In this document: piece by piece, positions 25,130 through 34,544 of the stretch
Layout: each line of letters opens with the position of its first letter
Position numbering within the stretch: position 1 is the stretch's first letter
Assembly (NCBI GenBank): GCA_023227825.1
Contig: JALOCJ010000002.1
Location: 62,001 to 126,000, forward strand
Source of the DNA: Candidatus Cloacimonas sp.
GTDB taxonomy: Bacteria; Cloacimonadota; Cloacimonadia; Cloacimonadales; Cloacimonadaceae
Direction: 5' to 3'
DNA: 64,000 nucleotides
Program-made: the position numbers and the translations under genes
The notes under the pieces: generated by a model
Databases searched by the model: none
Seen by the model: the letters and a program-made list of their open reading frames with translations, nothing else
Told to the model about the DNA's origin: nothing

Positions 25130-26026
25130 CTAAACTTTCCTGCCTTTTAAGAGAAACCCGATTCCGATCAGCGCAGGCAAAACATCATGAATGAAAAATA
25201 AAGTTAACGATACTGAGACCGCTTGCTCTGGAGAAAAACCCGCTCCTGCTAAAAAATGAATGGCAAAACCCTCCCGCAATCCCAAACCGGAAATAGTAAT
25301 AGGAATGGTATTGGAAAATTGAATTAGCGCCATTCGTATCCAGCTCTGCCAAAAGTTTATAGCCGAAAAACAATTTAAAATCAACCAATATTGTCCAAAA
25401 CAGAGCAGATTACTGAAAACCTGAACGGATATAATTTTGGGAAATTGAACAGAATAAGGCGCATGCAATGCAGAAAATCTTTTATTTGCTCCTAAAATAA
25501 ACTTTACCAGAAAAGGCAGAAAAATCAGGATAAGTAAAAGAATCATCCAGAACCATACAGGAATTTTCCGATAATATAACATTCCTGCAAGAACAGCAAA
25601 AAACCAGGTTGTCCAAGTCATAAAGCTCTTTTCCGCAATTGAACTCCAGAATGAAGAAAGCTTACTGCTATTGGGAACATAAAATATTTTGGCAAAACTG
25701 GCAGGACCTCCCGGAACTGCAAAACGTAAGGTCTGACCAATCAAGTAGGAACTGATAACCTCTTTTTTTGGTGCTTTAAATAAAGTATTAATCTGCAGAG
25801 AAAAATACCAGTTATGAAATTGTAGAAGATGCCTGATAAAACTTAAAACAAGCAGCAGAAATACTATACCTAAGGGCAGGGAAATTATATCTTTAAGCGC
25901 ACTTCCAAGATCAATTTTGCGAAATATCATCCACAGAATAAAAATACTTAAGGCAAGCTTGATGAAATATAAGATTACTTTGCCCTTAGCGCTTTTCCGG
26001 AAATTATTTATACCACTTAAATCCAT
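25130..26026 (-). CDS. Lysylphosphatidylglycerol synthase TM/flippase-like membrane protein
   Basis: 298 residues with about seven to eight hydrophobic segments and no soluble domain. The pattern FAVPGGPASFAKIFYVPNSS near residue 100 and NTIPITISGLGLREGFAIHFL near 240 (the GLGxREG motif) matches the UPF0104/LPG_synthase_TM (YbhN-like) family of integral membrane proteins. Some relatives move lipids or lipid-linked sugars; the substrate here is unknown. The start lies 3 bases after the malic enzyme stop, so the two are co-transcribed. Confidence 0.82.
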   Translation of the reverse strand: MDLSGINNFRKSAKGKVILYFIKLALSIFILWMIFRKIDLGSALKDIISLPLGIVFLLLVLSFIRHLLQFHNWYFSLQINTLFKAPKKEVISSYLIGQTLRFAVPGGPASFAKIFYVPNSSKLSSFWSSIAEKSFMTWTTWFFAVLAGMLYYRKIPVWFWMILLLILIFLPFLVKFILGANKRFSALHAPYSVQFPKIISVQVFSNLLCFGQYWLILNCFSAINFWQSWIRMALIQFSNTIPITISGLGLREGFAIHFLAGAGFSPEQAVSVSLTLFFIHDVLPALIGIGFLLKGRKV

Positions 26027-26029
26027 AGT

Positions 26030-27487
26030 TTAATTCTGAAACTGGACAATTGTTTGCTGTAATGTCTCTGTAATTAAATTCATTGGAGGAAAGGCAATAT
26101 AACCACTGTTCATCATTTCCAAACAAAGAGCACGAGTTGTGTTTATTTCCTTTTGCACTTTCCTGAAAACCTCTTCATAAGTTAAATTTAGTCCTGCAAC
26201 TCCTTCAGCAATAGCCTGCCTGGCTACAGCCGCAGCTTCATAAGTAAAAACATCTTCTTCATCCATTTGGGGAACAATATTTTCCGGATTCAGACCTCTT
26301 TTTTCTGCATATTCAGCTAAAGAATGAGCCGCTGCAATAGCCATTGTATCAGTTATTTTACTGGCTTGCACGGTTAAAACCCCTTTCAGGATACCGGGAA
26401 AACCACAGGAATTATTTATTTGATTGGGAAAATCACCCCTACCTGTAGCAACAATAAAAGCACCAGCTTTTTTAGCATTGTAGGGATAAATCTCGGGAAC
26501 CGGATTGGCACAGGTGAAAACAATAGAATTTTTTGCCATTTTGCTTATCCATTCTGGCTTAATTGTTCCCGGACCGGGAGTAGAAAGGGCAATTAAAACA
26601 TCCGCATCTTTCAGGCAATTTTCAATACCTTCCAGGCATTCAGGATTGCTGATTTGAGCCAAAGACCACTGCCGAAATTTAGCGGGATTGTTTTGCAGGT
26701 CTTTTCGCTTTGTATGGATTGACCCTTTGCTGTCAAAAATAATCAGGCGTTCAGGATTTAAACCACTCTGTAAAAGAAAACCAGCTATAGTAGTATTAGA
26801 AGCTCCTGCTCCGTAAAGCACGCATTTTATTTTAGCAATTTCTTTATCTGCTAATTTTAAGGCATTGATAAGTCCTGCTAAAGTTACACAGGCAGTTCCC
26901 TGAGCATCATCATGCCAAACGGGAATTGAACAGGTCTCGCGCAGCTCATCTAAAACAAGATAACAATTCGGTTGGGAAATATCTTCCAGATTAATTGCTC
27001 CTACAGAGGGCTGGAGCATTTTAACAAAATCAATAATTTTCTGGGCTTGGGGCTTGCCATTTTCAGCGCGACTATCAATACATAAAGAGATGGCATCACA
27101 AGCACCTAAGTATTTCATTAACATTGCCTTACCTTCCATAACTCCTAGTCCTCCTGCAATTCCGCAATCGCCATCTCCTAAAACCCGGGTGGAATCGCTA
27201 ACTACAGCTACCAAATTACTTCTATTTGTCAGTTCATAGGACTTGGCTATATTATCACGAATAGCAGTTGAAACAGAAGAAACCCCTGGTGTATACCAAA
27301 CATTAAACCAATTGAAACCCCAAATTCCTGCCTTAGGTAAGGTCTGCATTTTGCCTTGATAATAGGAATGCATTTTCAGGGAAAGCTGTTTTAAAAAGAA
27401 GGTCTGAGCAGAGGACTTTTTTTCCGGCGGAAAAAGAGCAGAAAAAACCTCTGCAAGGTTGGAAAGGTCTGCTGATAATTCTTTCAT
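26030..27487 (-). CDS. NAD(P)-dependent malic enzyme
   Basis: 485 residues from ATG 27487 (AAAGGA upstream); a longer frame adds a poorly supported hydrophobic leader. Motifs: WYTPGVSSVS with the catalytic Tyr near residue 70, LGDGDCGIAGGLGVMEGKAML near 115, IPVWHDDAQGTACVTLAGLINAL near 195 with the metal-binding acidic pair, and the Rossmann region CVLYGAGASNTTIAGFLL near 225. It decarboxylates malate to pyruvate or runs in reverse. There is no phosphotransacetylase domain. It is followed by the flippase-like gene. Which nucleotide it uses cannot be told by eye. Confidence 0.9.
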   Translation of the reverse strand: MKELSADLSNLAEVFSALFPPEKKSSAQTFFLKQLSLKMHSYYQGKMQTLPKAGIWGFNWFNVWYTPGVSSVSTAIRDNIAKSYELTNRSNLVAVVSDSTRVLGDGDCGIAGGLGVMEGKAMLMKYLGACDAISLCIDSRAENGKPQAQKIIDFVKMLQPSVGAINLEDISQPNCYLVLDELRETCSIPVWHDDAQGTACVTLAGLINALKLADKEIAKIKCVLYGAGASNTTIAGFLLQSGLNPERLIIFDSKGSIHTKRKDLQNNPAKFRQWSLAQISNPECLEGIENCLKDADVLIALSTPGPGTIKPEWISKMAKNSIVFTCANPVPEIYPYNAKKAGAFIVATGRGDFPNQINNSCGFPGILKGVLTVQASKITDTMAIAAAHSLAEYAEKRGLNPENIVPQMDEEDVFTYEAAAVARQAIAEGVAGLNLTYEEVFRKVQKEINTTRALCLEMMNSGYIAFPPMNLITETLQQTIVQFQN

Positions 27488-27904
27488 CTTTTTTCCTTTG
27501 TGCCAAAAAAGTGAAGTAATTGCTTTTGAGAGACAGATTTTTGTCAAGCGGGGAATGAAAAAAAGAGAAAATATGGAATGAATTAAGTCAGAAGTCGTCA
27601 TTGCTAAAAATAACTATTACCTTTCCTGCACCCTCTCCACCAATGATAAACTTTTTCCCCGGAAATTTGATTTGACAAAATAAAGACAAATCAGAGTTTG
27701 ACTTAATAAGGTAAAAGAAATGCTTACTATAAGTTCCTTGTCTAGAGAAAAAGAAAAGAAGAAGGAATTTCTGCCTGGCAGAAGAAACAATTCCTGTTTT
27801 AAAGTCCAAAATATATACACTTTTGCCACCAAAAAAGGGGAAAAGTTTTTTCTTGATACCGAATTTAACCCAAAAAATATGCTAAGAAATAGAGAGGATA
27901 ACTG
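27488..27904. other. 417-base divergent intergenic region
   Basis: Separates malic enzyme (-) from the carboxyltransferase operon (+). Short frames exist on both strands but have no ribosome binding sites or recognisable domains. A candidate + strand promoter is listed separately. No repeat of families A to E was noticed here. Confidence 0.6.
27854..27884 (+). promoter_or_regulatory. Weak candidate promoter of the carboxyltransferase operon
   Basis: TTGATA (27854-27859) and TATGCT (27879-27884), with a long spacer of 19 bases. The AGAGAGGA ribosome binding site and ATG 27905 follow closely. The spacing makes this uncertain. Confidence 0.3.
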
Positions 27905-29458
27905 ATGCAGTCCACAAAAGATGCCATCCAGGGCTTACTGGAAAAAGAAGAAAAAATACTTCAAATGGGCGGTGAAAAAGCCGTTGCCAAACAAAAACAG
28001 GGGGGTAAATTAACTGCTCGGGAACGACTTGACCTCCTTTTTGATGAAGGCACTTTTCGGGAATTGGATATGTTCGTTTCGCACCGCTGTGATAATTTCG
28101 GAATGGGAAAAATAGAAATTCCTTCCGATGGTGTTATTACAGGTCATGGTTTAGTTGCTGGACGTCCTGTTTTTGCTTTTAGTCAGGATTTTACTTCCCG
28201 GGGTGGTTCTTTAGGAGAAATGCATGCTGCTAAAATATGCAAAATTATGGATATGGCATTAAAAAGCGGTGTCCCTTTAATTGGTATTCAAGATTCAGGT
28301 GGAGCAAGAATTCAGGAAGGTGTAGATGCTCTAAAAGGTTATGGAGATATCTTTTTTCGTAATTCCCGTGCCAGTGGAGTTATTCCTCAAATTACAGCTA
28401 TTATGGGTCCCTGTGCAGGTGGAGCTGTTTATTCTCCGGCAATGACTGACTTTGTTTTTATGGTAAAAAACACCAGCTTTATGTTTATCACCGGTCCTGA
28501 TGTAATTCGTGCTGTAACAGGTGAAGAAACAAATCAAGAAGAATTAGGTGGGGCAATGGCTCATAATAGTAAAAGCGGAAATGCCCATTTTGCCTGTGAA
28601 AACGATGCCGATGCCATTCAAAAAATAAAAGTTCTGCTATCCTATTTGCCTTCCAATAATATGGAAGAACCACCAAGAGTTCAAAACACTGATGACCCAT
28701 GGCGTTTATGTCCTGAACTGAATTCTATTATTCCGGATGACCCTAAAATGAGTTATGATATGAGAGATGTGATTCATAGCGTTGTAGATGACGGTATCTT
28801 TTTTGAGCCCCATTACTACTATGCACAAAATGTGATTATTGGTTTTGCCCGCTTAAATGGAAGAGCAATTGGTATCATAGCCAGTCAGCCAACAATTTTA
28901 GCTGGTTGTTTGGATATAGATGCTTCTGATAAGGCAACGCGTTTTGTGCGTTTTTGTGATGCTTTCAATATTCCTTTGGTAACTTTTGTGGATGTGCCAG
29001 GTTACCTTCCGGGAACTCATCAGGAGTGGAATGGAATTATTCGTCATGGAGCAAAACTTTTATGGTGTTATTCTGAAGCCACAGTTCCCAAATTGACAGT
29101 TGTTACGCGCAAGGACTATGGTGGCAGCTATATAGCTATGAGCAGCAGACATTTAGGAGCGGATATGGTTTTTGCCTGGCCCACTGCGGAAATAGCTGTT
29201 ATGGGTGCTCAGGGTGCTGCCAATATTATTTTCCGGAAAGAAATTGCGGCTGCTGAAGATCAGGAGAAAAAAAGACAGGAAATGATTCAAATTTACGAAA
29301 AGGAATTCAATAATCCCTATGTAGCAGCTGCGCGGGGTTATGTGGATGCTGTTATTGTTCCTGCAGAAACTCGTAAACGCTTAATTGACGCTCTGGAAAT
29401 ACTTTGCACCAAAAGTGAAAGTTTGCCACCCAAAAAGCATGGCAATATACCGGTCTAA
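27905..29458 (+). CDS. mmdA: Carboxyltransferase subunit (transcarboxylase 12S / methylmalonyl-CoA decarboxylase alpha)
   Basis: 517 residues of the acyl-CoA carboxyltransferase beta-type family. Residues 30-50 carry KQGGKLTARERLDLLFDEG, then DSGGARIQEGVDALKGYGD, MGPCAGGAVYSPAMTDFVFM (the acyl-CoA oxyanion region), and the second half with FVDVPGYLPGTHQEWNGIIRHGAKLL and AEIAVMGAQGAANIIFRKEI. Members carboxylate propionyl-CoA or remove carboxyl from methylmalonyl-CoA through biotin. The following genes encode a small subunit and a pyruvate-type carboxyltransferase fused to biotin carrier, with no membrane sodium pump subunit. This makes a soluble transcarboxylase the best guess; acyl-CoA specificity is inferred. 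Confidence 0.92.
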   Translation: MQSTKDAIQGLLEKEEKILQMGGEKAVAKQKQGGKLTARERLDLLFDEGTFRELDMFVSHRCDNFGMGKIEIPSDGVITGHGLVAGRPVFAFSQDFTSRGGSLGEMHAAKICKIMDMALKSGVPLIGIQDSGGARIQEGVDALKGYGDIFFRNSRASGVIPQITAIMGPCAGGAVYSPAMTDFVFMVKNTSFMFITGPDVIRAVTGEETNQEELGGAMAHNSKSGNAHFACENDADAIQKIKVLLSYLPSNNMEEPPRVQNTDDPWRLCPELNSIIPDDPKMSYDMRDVIHSVVDDGIFFEPHYYYAQNVIIGFARLNGRAIGIIASQPTILAGCLDIDASDKATRFVRFCDAFNIPLVTFVDVPGYLPGTHQEWNGIIRHGAKLLWCYSEATVPKLTVVTRKDYGGSYIAMSSRHLGADMVFAWPTAEIAVMGAQGAANIIFRKEIAAAEDQEKKRQEMIQIYEKEFNNPYVAAARGYVDAVIVPAETRKRLIDALEILCTKSESLPPKKHGNIPV

Positions 29459-29479
29459 AAAACAAGGAACGGAAAAAAG

Positions 29480-29668
29480 ATGAAAGACAATAAAGAAATT
29501 GCTGCTATTGGAGCTGTAATAGCCCTCATTCAAAGTGAAGAAATATATATAACTTATAAAGAACCTGTAAGAGGAATTCCTTCTCAACCCTATACTGCTT
29601 ACGGCAGAGAATTAACAATGCATTACCGAGATTTAACTCAAAGAAGAATAATTAAAAGAAACAGATAA
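29480..29668 (+). CDS. Small subunit of the carboxyltransferase complex (OadG/MmdD tail-like)
   Basis: 62 residues, with a good AAGGAACGG ribosome binding site, 21 bases after the 12S gene and 12 before the next. The start MKDNKEIAAIGAVIALIQSEE and the basic end resemble the C-terminal soluble tail of OadG/MmdD small subunits, which have an EIxAAIxAAI helix and a basic closing segment. It lacks the membrane helix these normally carry. It probably acts as a complex-assembly peptide for the flanking enzymes. The function is inferred from position and weak similarity. Confidence 0.6.
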   Translation: MKDNKEIAAIGAVIALIQSEEIYITYKEPVRGIPSQPYTAYGRELTMHYRDLTQRRIIKRNR

Positions 29669-29680
29669 AAGGAGATATAA

Positions 29681-31672
29681 ATGGATAAACATAGTTGCGT
29701 AGAAATGGCTACTATGCATTATGAACCGAACCGTCCTAAAGCGGAAAATCCTGTTAAAGTTCAGGATTTAACTTTTCGGGATGGACATCAGTCACTTTTT
29801 GCTACCAGGGGCAGAACCGAAGATATGCTAAATGTGGCAGAACTGATGGACCAGGTTGGCTTTTACTCTATGGAAATTTGGGGTGGAGCAACTTTTGACA
29901 CTATGCATCGTTTCCTGGGAGAAGACCCCTGGGAAAGAATCAGGGTGCTGAAAAAACATATTACCAAAACCCCGTTTTCAATGTTATTAAGAGGACAGAA
30001 TCTGGTTGGTTATCAAAATTATGCGGATGATGTGGTAGAAGCATTTGTTCAGCGCTGTTGCGATAACGGTATTGATATTTTTCGGGTGTTTGATGCTTTA
30101 AACGATTTTCGCAATTTTATAACCGCAGTTAAAATCATCAAGAAAAACAAGAAGGCATTTGAGGGTGCAATCTGTTTTTCTTTAACTGAACAAAGAATGG
30201 GTGGGGAAATTTATAATATTGATTATTATGTTGCTAAAGCCAAACAACTGGAAGAGCTTGGTGCTGATACAATTTGCATTAAAGATATGGCTGGCTTGAT
30301 TGCCCCTTATGATGCTTATGATCTTATAAAAGCACTGAAGGAAAATGTGAAAGTTCCTGTGCATTTGCACACTCATTTCACTTCTGGAATGGGAGATTTG
30401 GCTTTGTTTAAAGCAATTGAAGCAGGAGTTGATATTATTGATACTTGTGTAGCACCTTATGCATATAGAACTTCTCATCCGGCAATTGAACCCCTGGTAA
30501 TTTCCCTTTTGGGAACCAATCGCGATACCGGTTTTGACATCAAGCTGCTGAATAAAATCGGCAAAGAAATGGAGAAAGACATCCCTAAGTATATGGAATT
30601 TGCAGATACAACAAAATTCTCCATTATTGACACCGATGTAATCATTCATCAGACACCAGGTGGAATGCTTTCCAACCTGGTAAATCAATTACGCCAAATG
30701 GATGCTTTGGATAAGTTGGACGATGTGTTTAGAGAAATCCCTAAAGTGAGAAAAGACCTGGGTCAAATTCCTTTAGTTACTCCTACCAGTCAGATTGTAG
30801 GTATTCAGGCAGTTAATAATGCTTTGTTTGATAAATATGAAGGAGAATATTCCCGGATTACGGAACAGGTGAAAGACCTTTGTTATGGTTTATATGGAAA
30901 AACTACTTTACCTATCAATCCGGAAGTGCAGAAAAAAGCATTGAAAGGTTATCCTAAAGGAGAAACACCGATAACCTGTCGTCCCGGAGATGTAATTCCT
31001 CCAGCTATGGAACAAGTTCATAAAGAATGCGAGGGCTTGGCTAAAAACATTGATGACGAGCTGATTGTTGCCCTCTATAACATCACTGGCAAAAAGTTCT
31101 TAAGAATTAAATATGGCTTGGAACCAATGCCGGAAGAAATGAAACCCAAAACCCTGGAAGATATTAAAAAAGAAGAAGAACTGATTGCTAAAGCCAAAGC
31201 AGGGAAACTGATAGAAAAACCAGAACCGCAGGAAAAACCTAAAGACCTGCGTCAGTTTGATGTTTTTGTGGATAATACTTATTACTTGGTAGAGGTCTCT
31301 GAGAAAGGTGGAGCCCCTAAGATTGTTTATTCGCGGCCTGTTCCCCATAATTCAGAATCGGCGAAGGTTATAAAACCGGCTAATAATCCAGGTCCAATGA
31401 TAAATACTTCCAATCCTGCTTCTGAACCAAAACCTGCTCCTGTAGCTAATTCGGAAGGCGGTACCAAAATAACTGCTCCTATGCCGGGAATGTTCATCAG
31501 ATACGAAAAAAAACCTGGTGATCCTGTTAAACAGGGAGAAACCGTCCTCGTTTTGGAAGCAATGAAAATGTATAATAATATACCTTCTCCGGTAGATGGA
31601 GTGCTTGTAGAAGCACCTTTTAGCGGAGGAGCTAATGTTGCCAAAGGTGATGTATTAGCTATTATTAAATAA
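29681..31672 (+). CDS. Pyruvate/oxaloacetate carboxyltransferase fused to biotin carrier (5S plus 1.3S type)
   Basis: 663 residues. Residues about 25-320: HMGL-like TIM barrel with RDGHQSLFATRGRTEDML (metal and substrate), FRVFDALNDFRNF, CIKDMAGLIAPYDAY (the lysine that is carbamylated in 5S) and the zinc pair HLHTHFTSGMGD. The conserved carboxylase domain follows to about 500. A Pro/Glu-rich linker leads to a biotinyl domain with VLEAMKMYNNIPSPVDG near residue 630. It moves CO2 between biotin and pyruvate/oxaloacetate. Together with the 12S-type subunit it should transfer carboxyl between methylmalonyl-CoA and pyruvate. RBS AAAAGGAG. Confidence 0.93.
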   Translation: MDKHSCVEMATMHYEPNRPKAENPVKVQDLTFRDGHQSLFATRGRTEDMLNVAELMDQVGFYSMEIWGGATFDTMHRFLGEDPWERIRVLKKHITKTPFSMLLRGQNLVGYQNYADDVVEAFVQRCCDNGIDIFRVFDALNDFRNFITAVKIIKKNKKAFEGAICFSLTEQRMGGEIYNIDYYVAKAKQLEELGADTICIKDMAGLIAPYDAYDLIKALKENVKVPVHLHTHFTSGMGDLALFKAIEAGVDIIDTCVAPYAYRTSHPAIEPLVISLLGTNRDTGFDIKLLNKIGKEMEKDIPKYMEFADTTKFSIIDTDVIIHQTPGGMLSNLVNQLRQMDALDKLDDVFREIPKVRKDLGQIPLVTPTSQIVGIQAVNNALFDKYEGEYSRITEQVKDLCYGLYGKTTLPINPEVQKKALKGYPKGETPITCRPGDVIPPAMEQVHKECEGLAKNIDDELIVALYNITGKKFLRIKYGLEPMPEEMKPKTLEDIKKEEELIAKAKAGKLIEKPEPQEKPKDLRQFDVFVDNTYYLVEVSEKGGAPKIVYSRPVPHNSESAKVIKPANNPGPMINTSNPASEPKPAPVANSEGGTKITAPMPGMFIRYEKKPGDPVKQGETVLVLEAMKMYNNIPSPVDGVLVEAPFSGGANVAKGDVLAIIK

Positions 31673-31684
31673 ACAGGTGGTAAA

Positions 31685-32221
31685 ATGCAAGTAAAAAGTC
31701 AAATAATGGACAAAGACCAAATGGAACGTTCTCTGCAAAGAATGGCTCATGAAATTATAGAACAGAATCGCGGTTTGGAAAAAATCCGTCTGGTGGGTAT
31801 TCGTTCACGGGGAGTTCCTTTGGCAGAACGTCTTTCCAGTTATTTAAAGCTTATCTCCAATCAGGAAGTTCCGGTTGGCATTCTGGATATAACATTGTAT
31901 CGTGATGATCTTTCTACTATTAGTCATCAGCCGGTTATTAAGGGCTCGGCAGTTGATTTTGATATTGAAGATGCAGTTGTTGTTCTGGTGGATGATGTTC
32001 TTTATACAGGAAGGACAGTTCGTGCCGCTATTGAGGCTTTAATGGATTTTGGCAGACCGAAACAAATTCAGCTGGCTGTTTTAATTGATCGGGGACATCG
32101 GGAGCTGCCTATTAAAGCGGATTATGTAGGCAAAAATGTCCCCACTTCCAAAGAGGAAATAATTAAGGTCTCTCTGGAAGAAATTGATGGTGAAGATAGT
32201 GTTAAAATCGTTTTGGTATAA
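31685..32221 (+). CDS. pyrR: PyrR bifunctional pyr regulator / uracil phosphoribosyltransferase
   Basis: 178 residues. The PRPP motif VVLVDDVLYTGRTVRAAIEAL is near residue 100, and IRLVGIRSRGVPLAERL near 35 forms the N-terminal PRTase region; VPVGILDITLYRDDL is the typical PyrR hood segment. In other bacteria PyrR binds pyr mRNA to attenuate transcription and has UPRTase activity. It starts 12 bases after the transcarboxylase gene and overlaps pyrF, tying pyrimidine synthesis to this operon. No attenuator with a clear PyrR loop was seen upstream. Confidence 0.93.
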   Translation: MQVKSQIMDKDQMERSLQRMAHEIIEQNRGLEKIRLVGIRSRGVPLAERLSSYLKLISNQEVPVGILDITLYRDDLSTISHQPVIKGSAVDFDIEDAVVVLVDDVLYTGRTVRAAIEALMDFGRPKQIQLAVLIDRGHRELPIKADYVGKNVPTSKEEIIKVSLEEIDGEDSVKIVLV

Positions 32222-33002
32222 ATATCAGGAACGCTATCAAGCAATAAAATCGGTGCTTTGTGTAGGGCTGGACCCTGAATTTGGGCAGCTTCCGGAAAGC
32301 GCAAAAAAAGCCGCCAATCCTATTTGGGAATTTAATAAAGCCATTATTGAATCAACTGCTGAATTTGCTTGTGCCTATAAGCCCAATTTAGCATTTTATT
32401 TAGCAGATGGAATTCGCGGTTTGGATGCACTATATAAAACGGTGGAATTCATTCCGGAGAATATTCCTGTGATTTTGGATGCGAAAATTGGTGATATTGG
32501 CAATACTATGAATGCCTATATATCTGCTTTTTTTGCTGACCTCAAAGTTGATGCCATCACAATAAATCCTCTTATTGGAAGTGATGTTATGCAACCGGTT
32601 CAGGAAAGAAATGCTTTTGCTTTTGTTTTGTGTTTAACTTCCAATCCTTCTGCTGCTGATTTTTTAAAAGAGGGTATGGCAGAAAAAATAGCTTACTGGT
32701 TACAGAATTATCCCCAAGAGAATTTCGGAGCCGTAGTTGGTGCAACTTATAGTGCAAATTTAAAAACAATGAGGAATTTACTACTAAACAGAATATTGCT
32801 TATTCCCGGAATCGGAGCTCAGGGTGGAGACCTGAAAACAGTTTTACAAGAGGCAAAAGATAGTTTTGCCACACCCAATATTTTGGTCAATAGCTCAAGA
32901 GGCATCATTTTTGCTTCCCGGGGAAAGGATTTTGCCTCTGCTGCCAGGAAAGAAGCAAGAAGATTAACCCGGGAAATGAAGAATGCATTAAGTCAGGAGT
33001 AG
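32187..33002 (+). CDS. pyrF: Orotidine 5'-phosphate decarboxylase (subfamily 2)
   Basis: 271 residues from ATG 32187; TTG 32184 and GTG codons at 32190 and 32199 are alternatives, all overlapping the end of pyrR by 23 to 38 bases. The TIM-barrel motifs are VLCVGLDPEFGQLP at the N-terminus, AYKPNLAFYL, ILDAKIGDIGNT with the catalytic D-K-D set near residue 98, TINPLIGSDVMQP, and IPGIGAQGGDL. The subfamily 2 (longer, about 270 residue) form is clear. It makes UMP from OMP. Translation is coupled to pyrR. Confidence 0.93.
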   Translation: MVKIVLKSFWYKYQERYQAIKSVLCVGLDPEFGQLPESAKKAANPIWEFNKAIIESTAEFACAYKPNLAFYLADGIRGLDALYKTVEFIPENIPVILDAKIGDIGNTMNAYISAFFADLKVDAITINPLIGSDVMQPVQERNAFAFVLCLTSNPSAADFLKEGMAEKIAYWLQNYPQENFGAVVGATYSANLKTMRNLLLNRILLIPGIGAQGGDLKTVLQEAKDSFATPNILVNSSRGIIFASRGKDFASAARKEARRLTREMKNALSQE

Positions 33003-33227
33003 TTACTAAATAATAAATATTAATAAGATAACTGGATTAATGGGATCAGCAGGATTGATGAAATAAGTAATATTACATCTAAGGGGCTTCTTAATCCGTA
33101 AAATCCGTGTTTCTGATCTGTGTCGTCTAATTTGCTTTTTCTTTTTTTTCGCTTATTTTTTTATAGAGCTCACAACGAGCTTGGTTTAATATTTTATTAA
33201 CTCTTTTTAGATAAAGAGGAGGAGAAA

Positions 33228-34472
33228 ATGAGGAATATTTTTATCTTTACACTACTGATTTCGGCAGTATTTTGTTCTGCCTTTCAAGTTGATACCTTCG
33301 GACCTGTAGCAGATGATTTTTCTTGTGCCAATTTAGATCAGATGCCGGCGAGTTTTGGAATTCGGATAAATAATCAGGAAAAACTTTCCCTTTGGGAAAA
33401 TGGTGTCTGGAATAGTTATTCCTATTTTGTTAATCCGGGTTTAACTATTAGAGGCACTTGTATGTTGAATGCGGATACAATGCTGGTTGCTATGGGAGAT
33501 TTAACTTACAGCGATGGAATTTATAACTTTGATGTTAACACGCATACCTGGCAATTGAATAATTGGTCTATGGTGCCTAATTTTGTAAAGTCCAATCCCT
33601 ATAACCAATTGTATTATGTAGGTGAAAGGGATGGTCTATTTTATTCTGCAGATGGATATAGCTGGTCAATGATAAGTTCTCTCGGTTCTAATGAATGTAA
33701 TTCTATTGCCTGGTATAACAACAATGTTATTACAAATAATGGACAGATTGTTTATTATTCAACTGATAATGGTGTTAGTTGGCAGCAATCGTCAATTAGC
33801 AATTTGCGTAGTTTTAGGTTTAGTGATAATGGAGTTCTTTATGCCATTATGGATGTCTTAAGTGATTCGGATGGACTTTGGCTTTCTAATGATTTTGGCG
33901 CAAATTGGACAAATATACTATATACTTCTGCTCTTTCTTGCATTGGTCCTATTTACAATGATAGTGTAACCCTTGGCTGGAGAGAAAGTTATGCAGATAG
34001 CTGCTTTGTCGGTATGCTGAATTCTTCAGGAGAGGTAACCTTTTTTAATCATCCTGCTCTTAACGCACCAGTGAAACAAATGGACAATTTTCCCTATATT
34101 AATACCCCTTCCTTTTATGTTTTGAATTCCAGTGGTTGTTTTTATGTGACAAGTTTTCTGGTAGGAACCGAAGACCCTGTTATTCCTGAAATTCCACCAG
34201 CTAAAATATCTGCATTTCCGAATCCGGCAATATCTTATGCTGATATTTATTTAACTAAAACCGGTCCTGAACCCTGTGAACTGAATATCTATAACCTTAA
34301 AGGTCAGAAAGTGAGAAATTTGAAGGTTACAAAAACATTAAAAGAACAAACCCTATCCTGGGATTTGAAAGATAATCACAGTTCTCCAATATCTGCCGGA
34401 ATGTATCTTCTCATTTTGCAGGATACAAAAGGAAACTGCCTGGCAAAAACAAAATTAGCTGTATTCAAATAA
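33228..34472 (+). CDS. Secreted beta-propeller-like protein with T9SS tail
   Basis: 414 residues, signal peptide (MRNIFIFTLLISAVFCSA), strong GAGGAGG ribosome binding site. The middle has repeated YSADGYSWSMI, YSTDNGVSWQQS and LSNDFGANWTNI patterns, typical of BNR/sialidase-like propeller blades (S-x-D-x-G-x-x-W). The end, from about residue 330, is a T9SS type A sorting domain (FPNPAISYADIYL, IYNLKGQKVRNL, SAGMYLLILQD). It probably binds a polymer or sugar at the surface; no enzymatic residues were recognised. The preceding 225 bases hold no gene. Confidence 0.82.
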   Translation: MRNIFIFTLLISAVFCSAFQVDTFGPVADDFSCANLDQMPASFGIRINNQEKLSLWENGVWNSYSYFVNPGLTIRGTCMLNADTMLVAMGDLTYSDGIYNFDVNTHTWQLNNWSMVPNFVKSNPYNQLYYVGERDGLFYSADGYSWSMISSLGSNECNSIAWYNNNVITNNGQIVYYSTDNGVSWQQSSISNLRSFRFSDNGVLYAIMDVLSDSDGLWLSNDFGANWTNILYTSALSCIGPIYNDSVTLGWRESYADSCFVGMLNSSGEVTFFNHPALNAPVKQMDNFPYINTPSFYVLNSSGCFYVTSFLVGTEDPVIPEIPPAKISAFPNPAISYADIYLTKTGPEPCELNIYNLKGQKVRNLKVTKTLKEQTLSWDLKDNHSSPISAGMYLLILQDTKGNCLAKTKLAVFK

Positions 34473-34482
34473 ATGGCGGGAG

Positions 34483-34531
34483 GTTTTGACTAACAATTTT
34501 CACTTCCCTTCAATGTAACCATACCCCATCC
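34483..34531 (-). repeat. Degraded family E repeat, inverted
   Basis: Read on the - strand, GGGGTATGG, TTACATTGA, GTGAAAATTG and AGTCAAAACC can be aligned to the E copies at 24937 and 25016 with several changes. Confidence 0.6.
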
Positions 34532-34544
34532 TCTTATTCATATA

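Noticed and set aside
27602..27904. Overlapping short frames of 61 to 73 residues on both strands
   Set aside because: No ribosome binding sites, low-complexity composition and no recognisable motifs.
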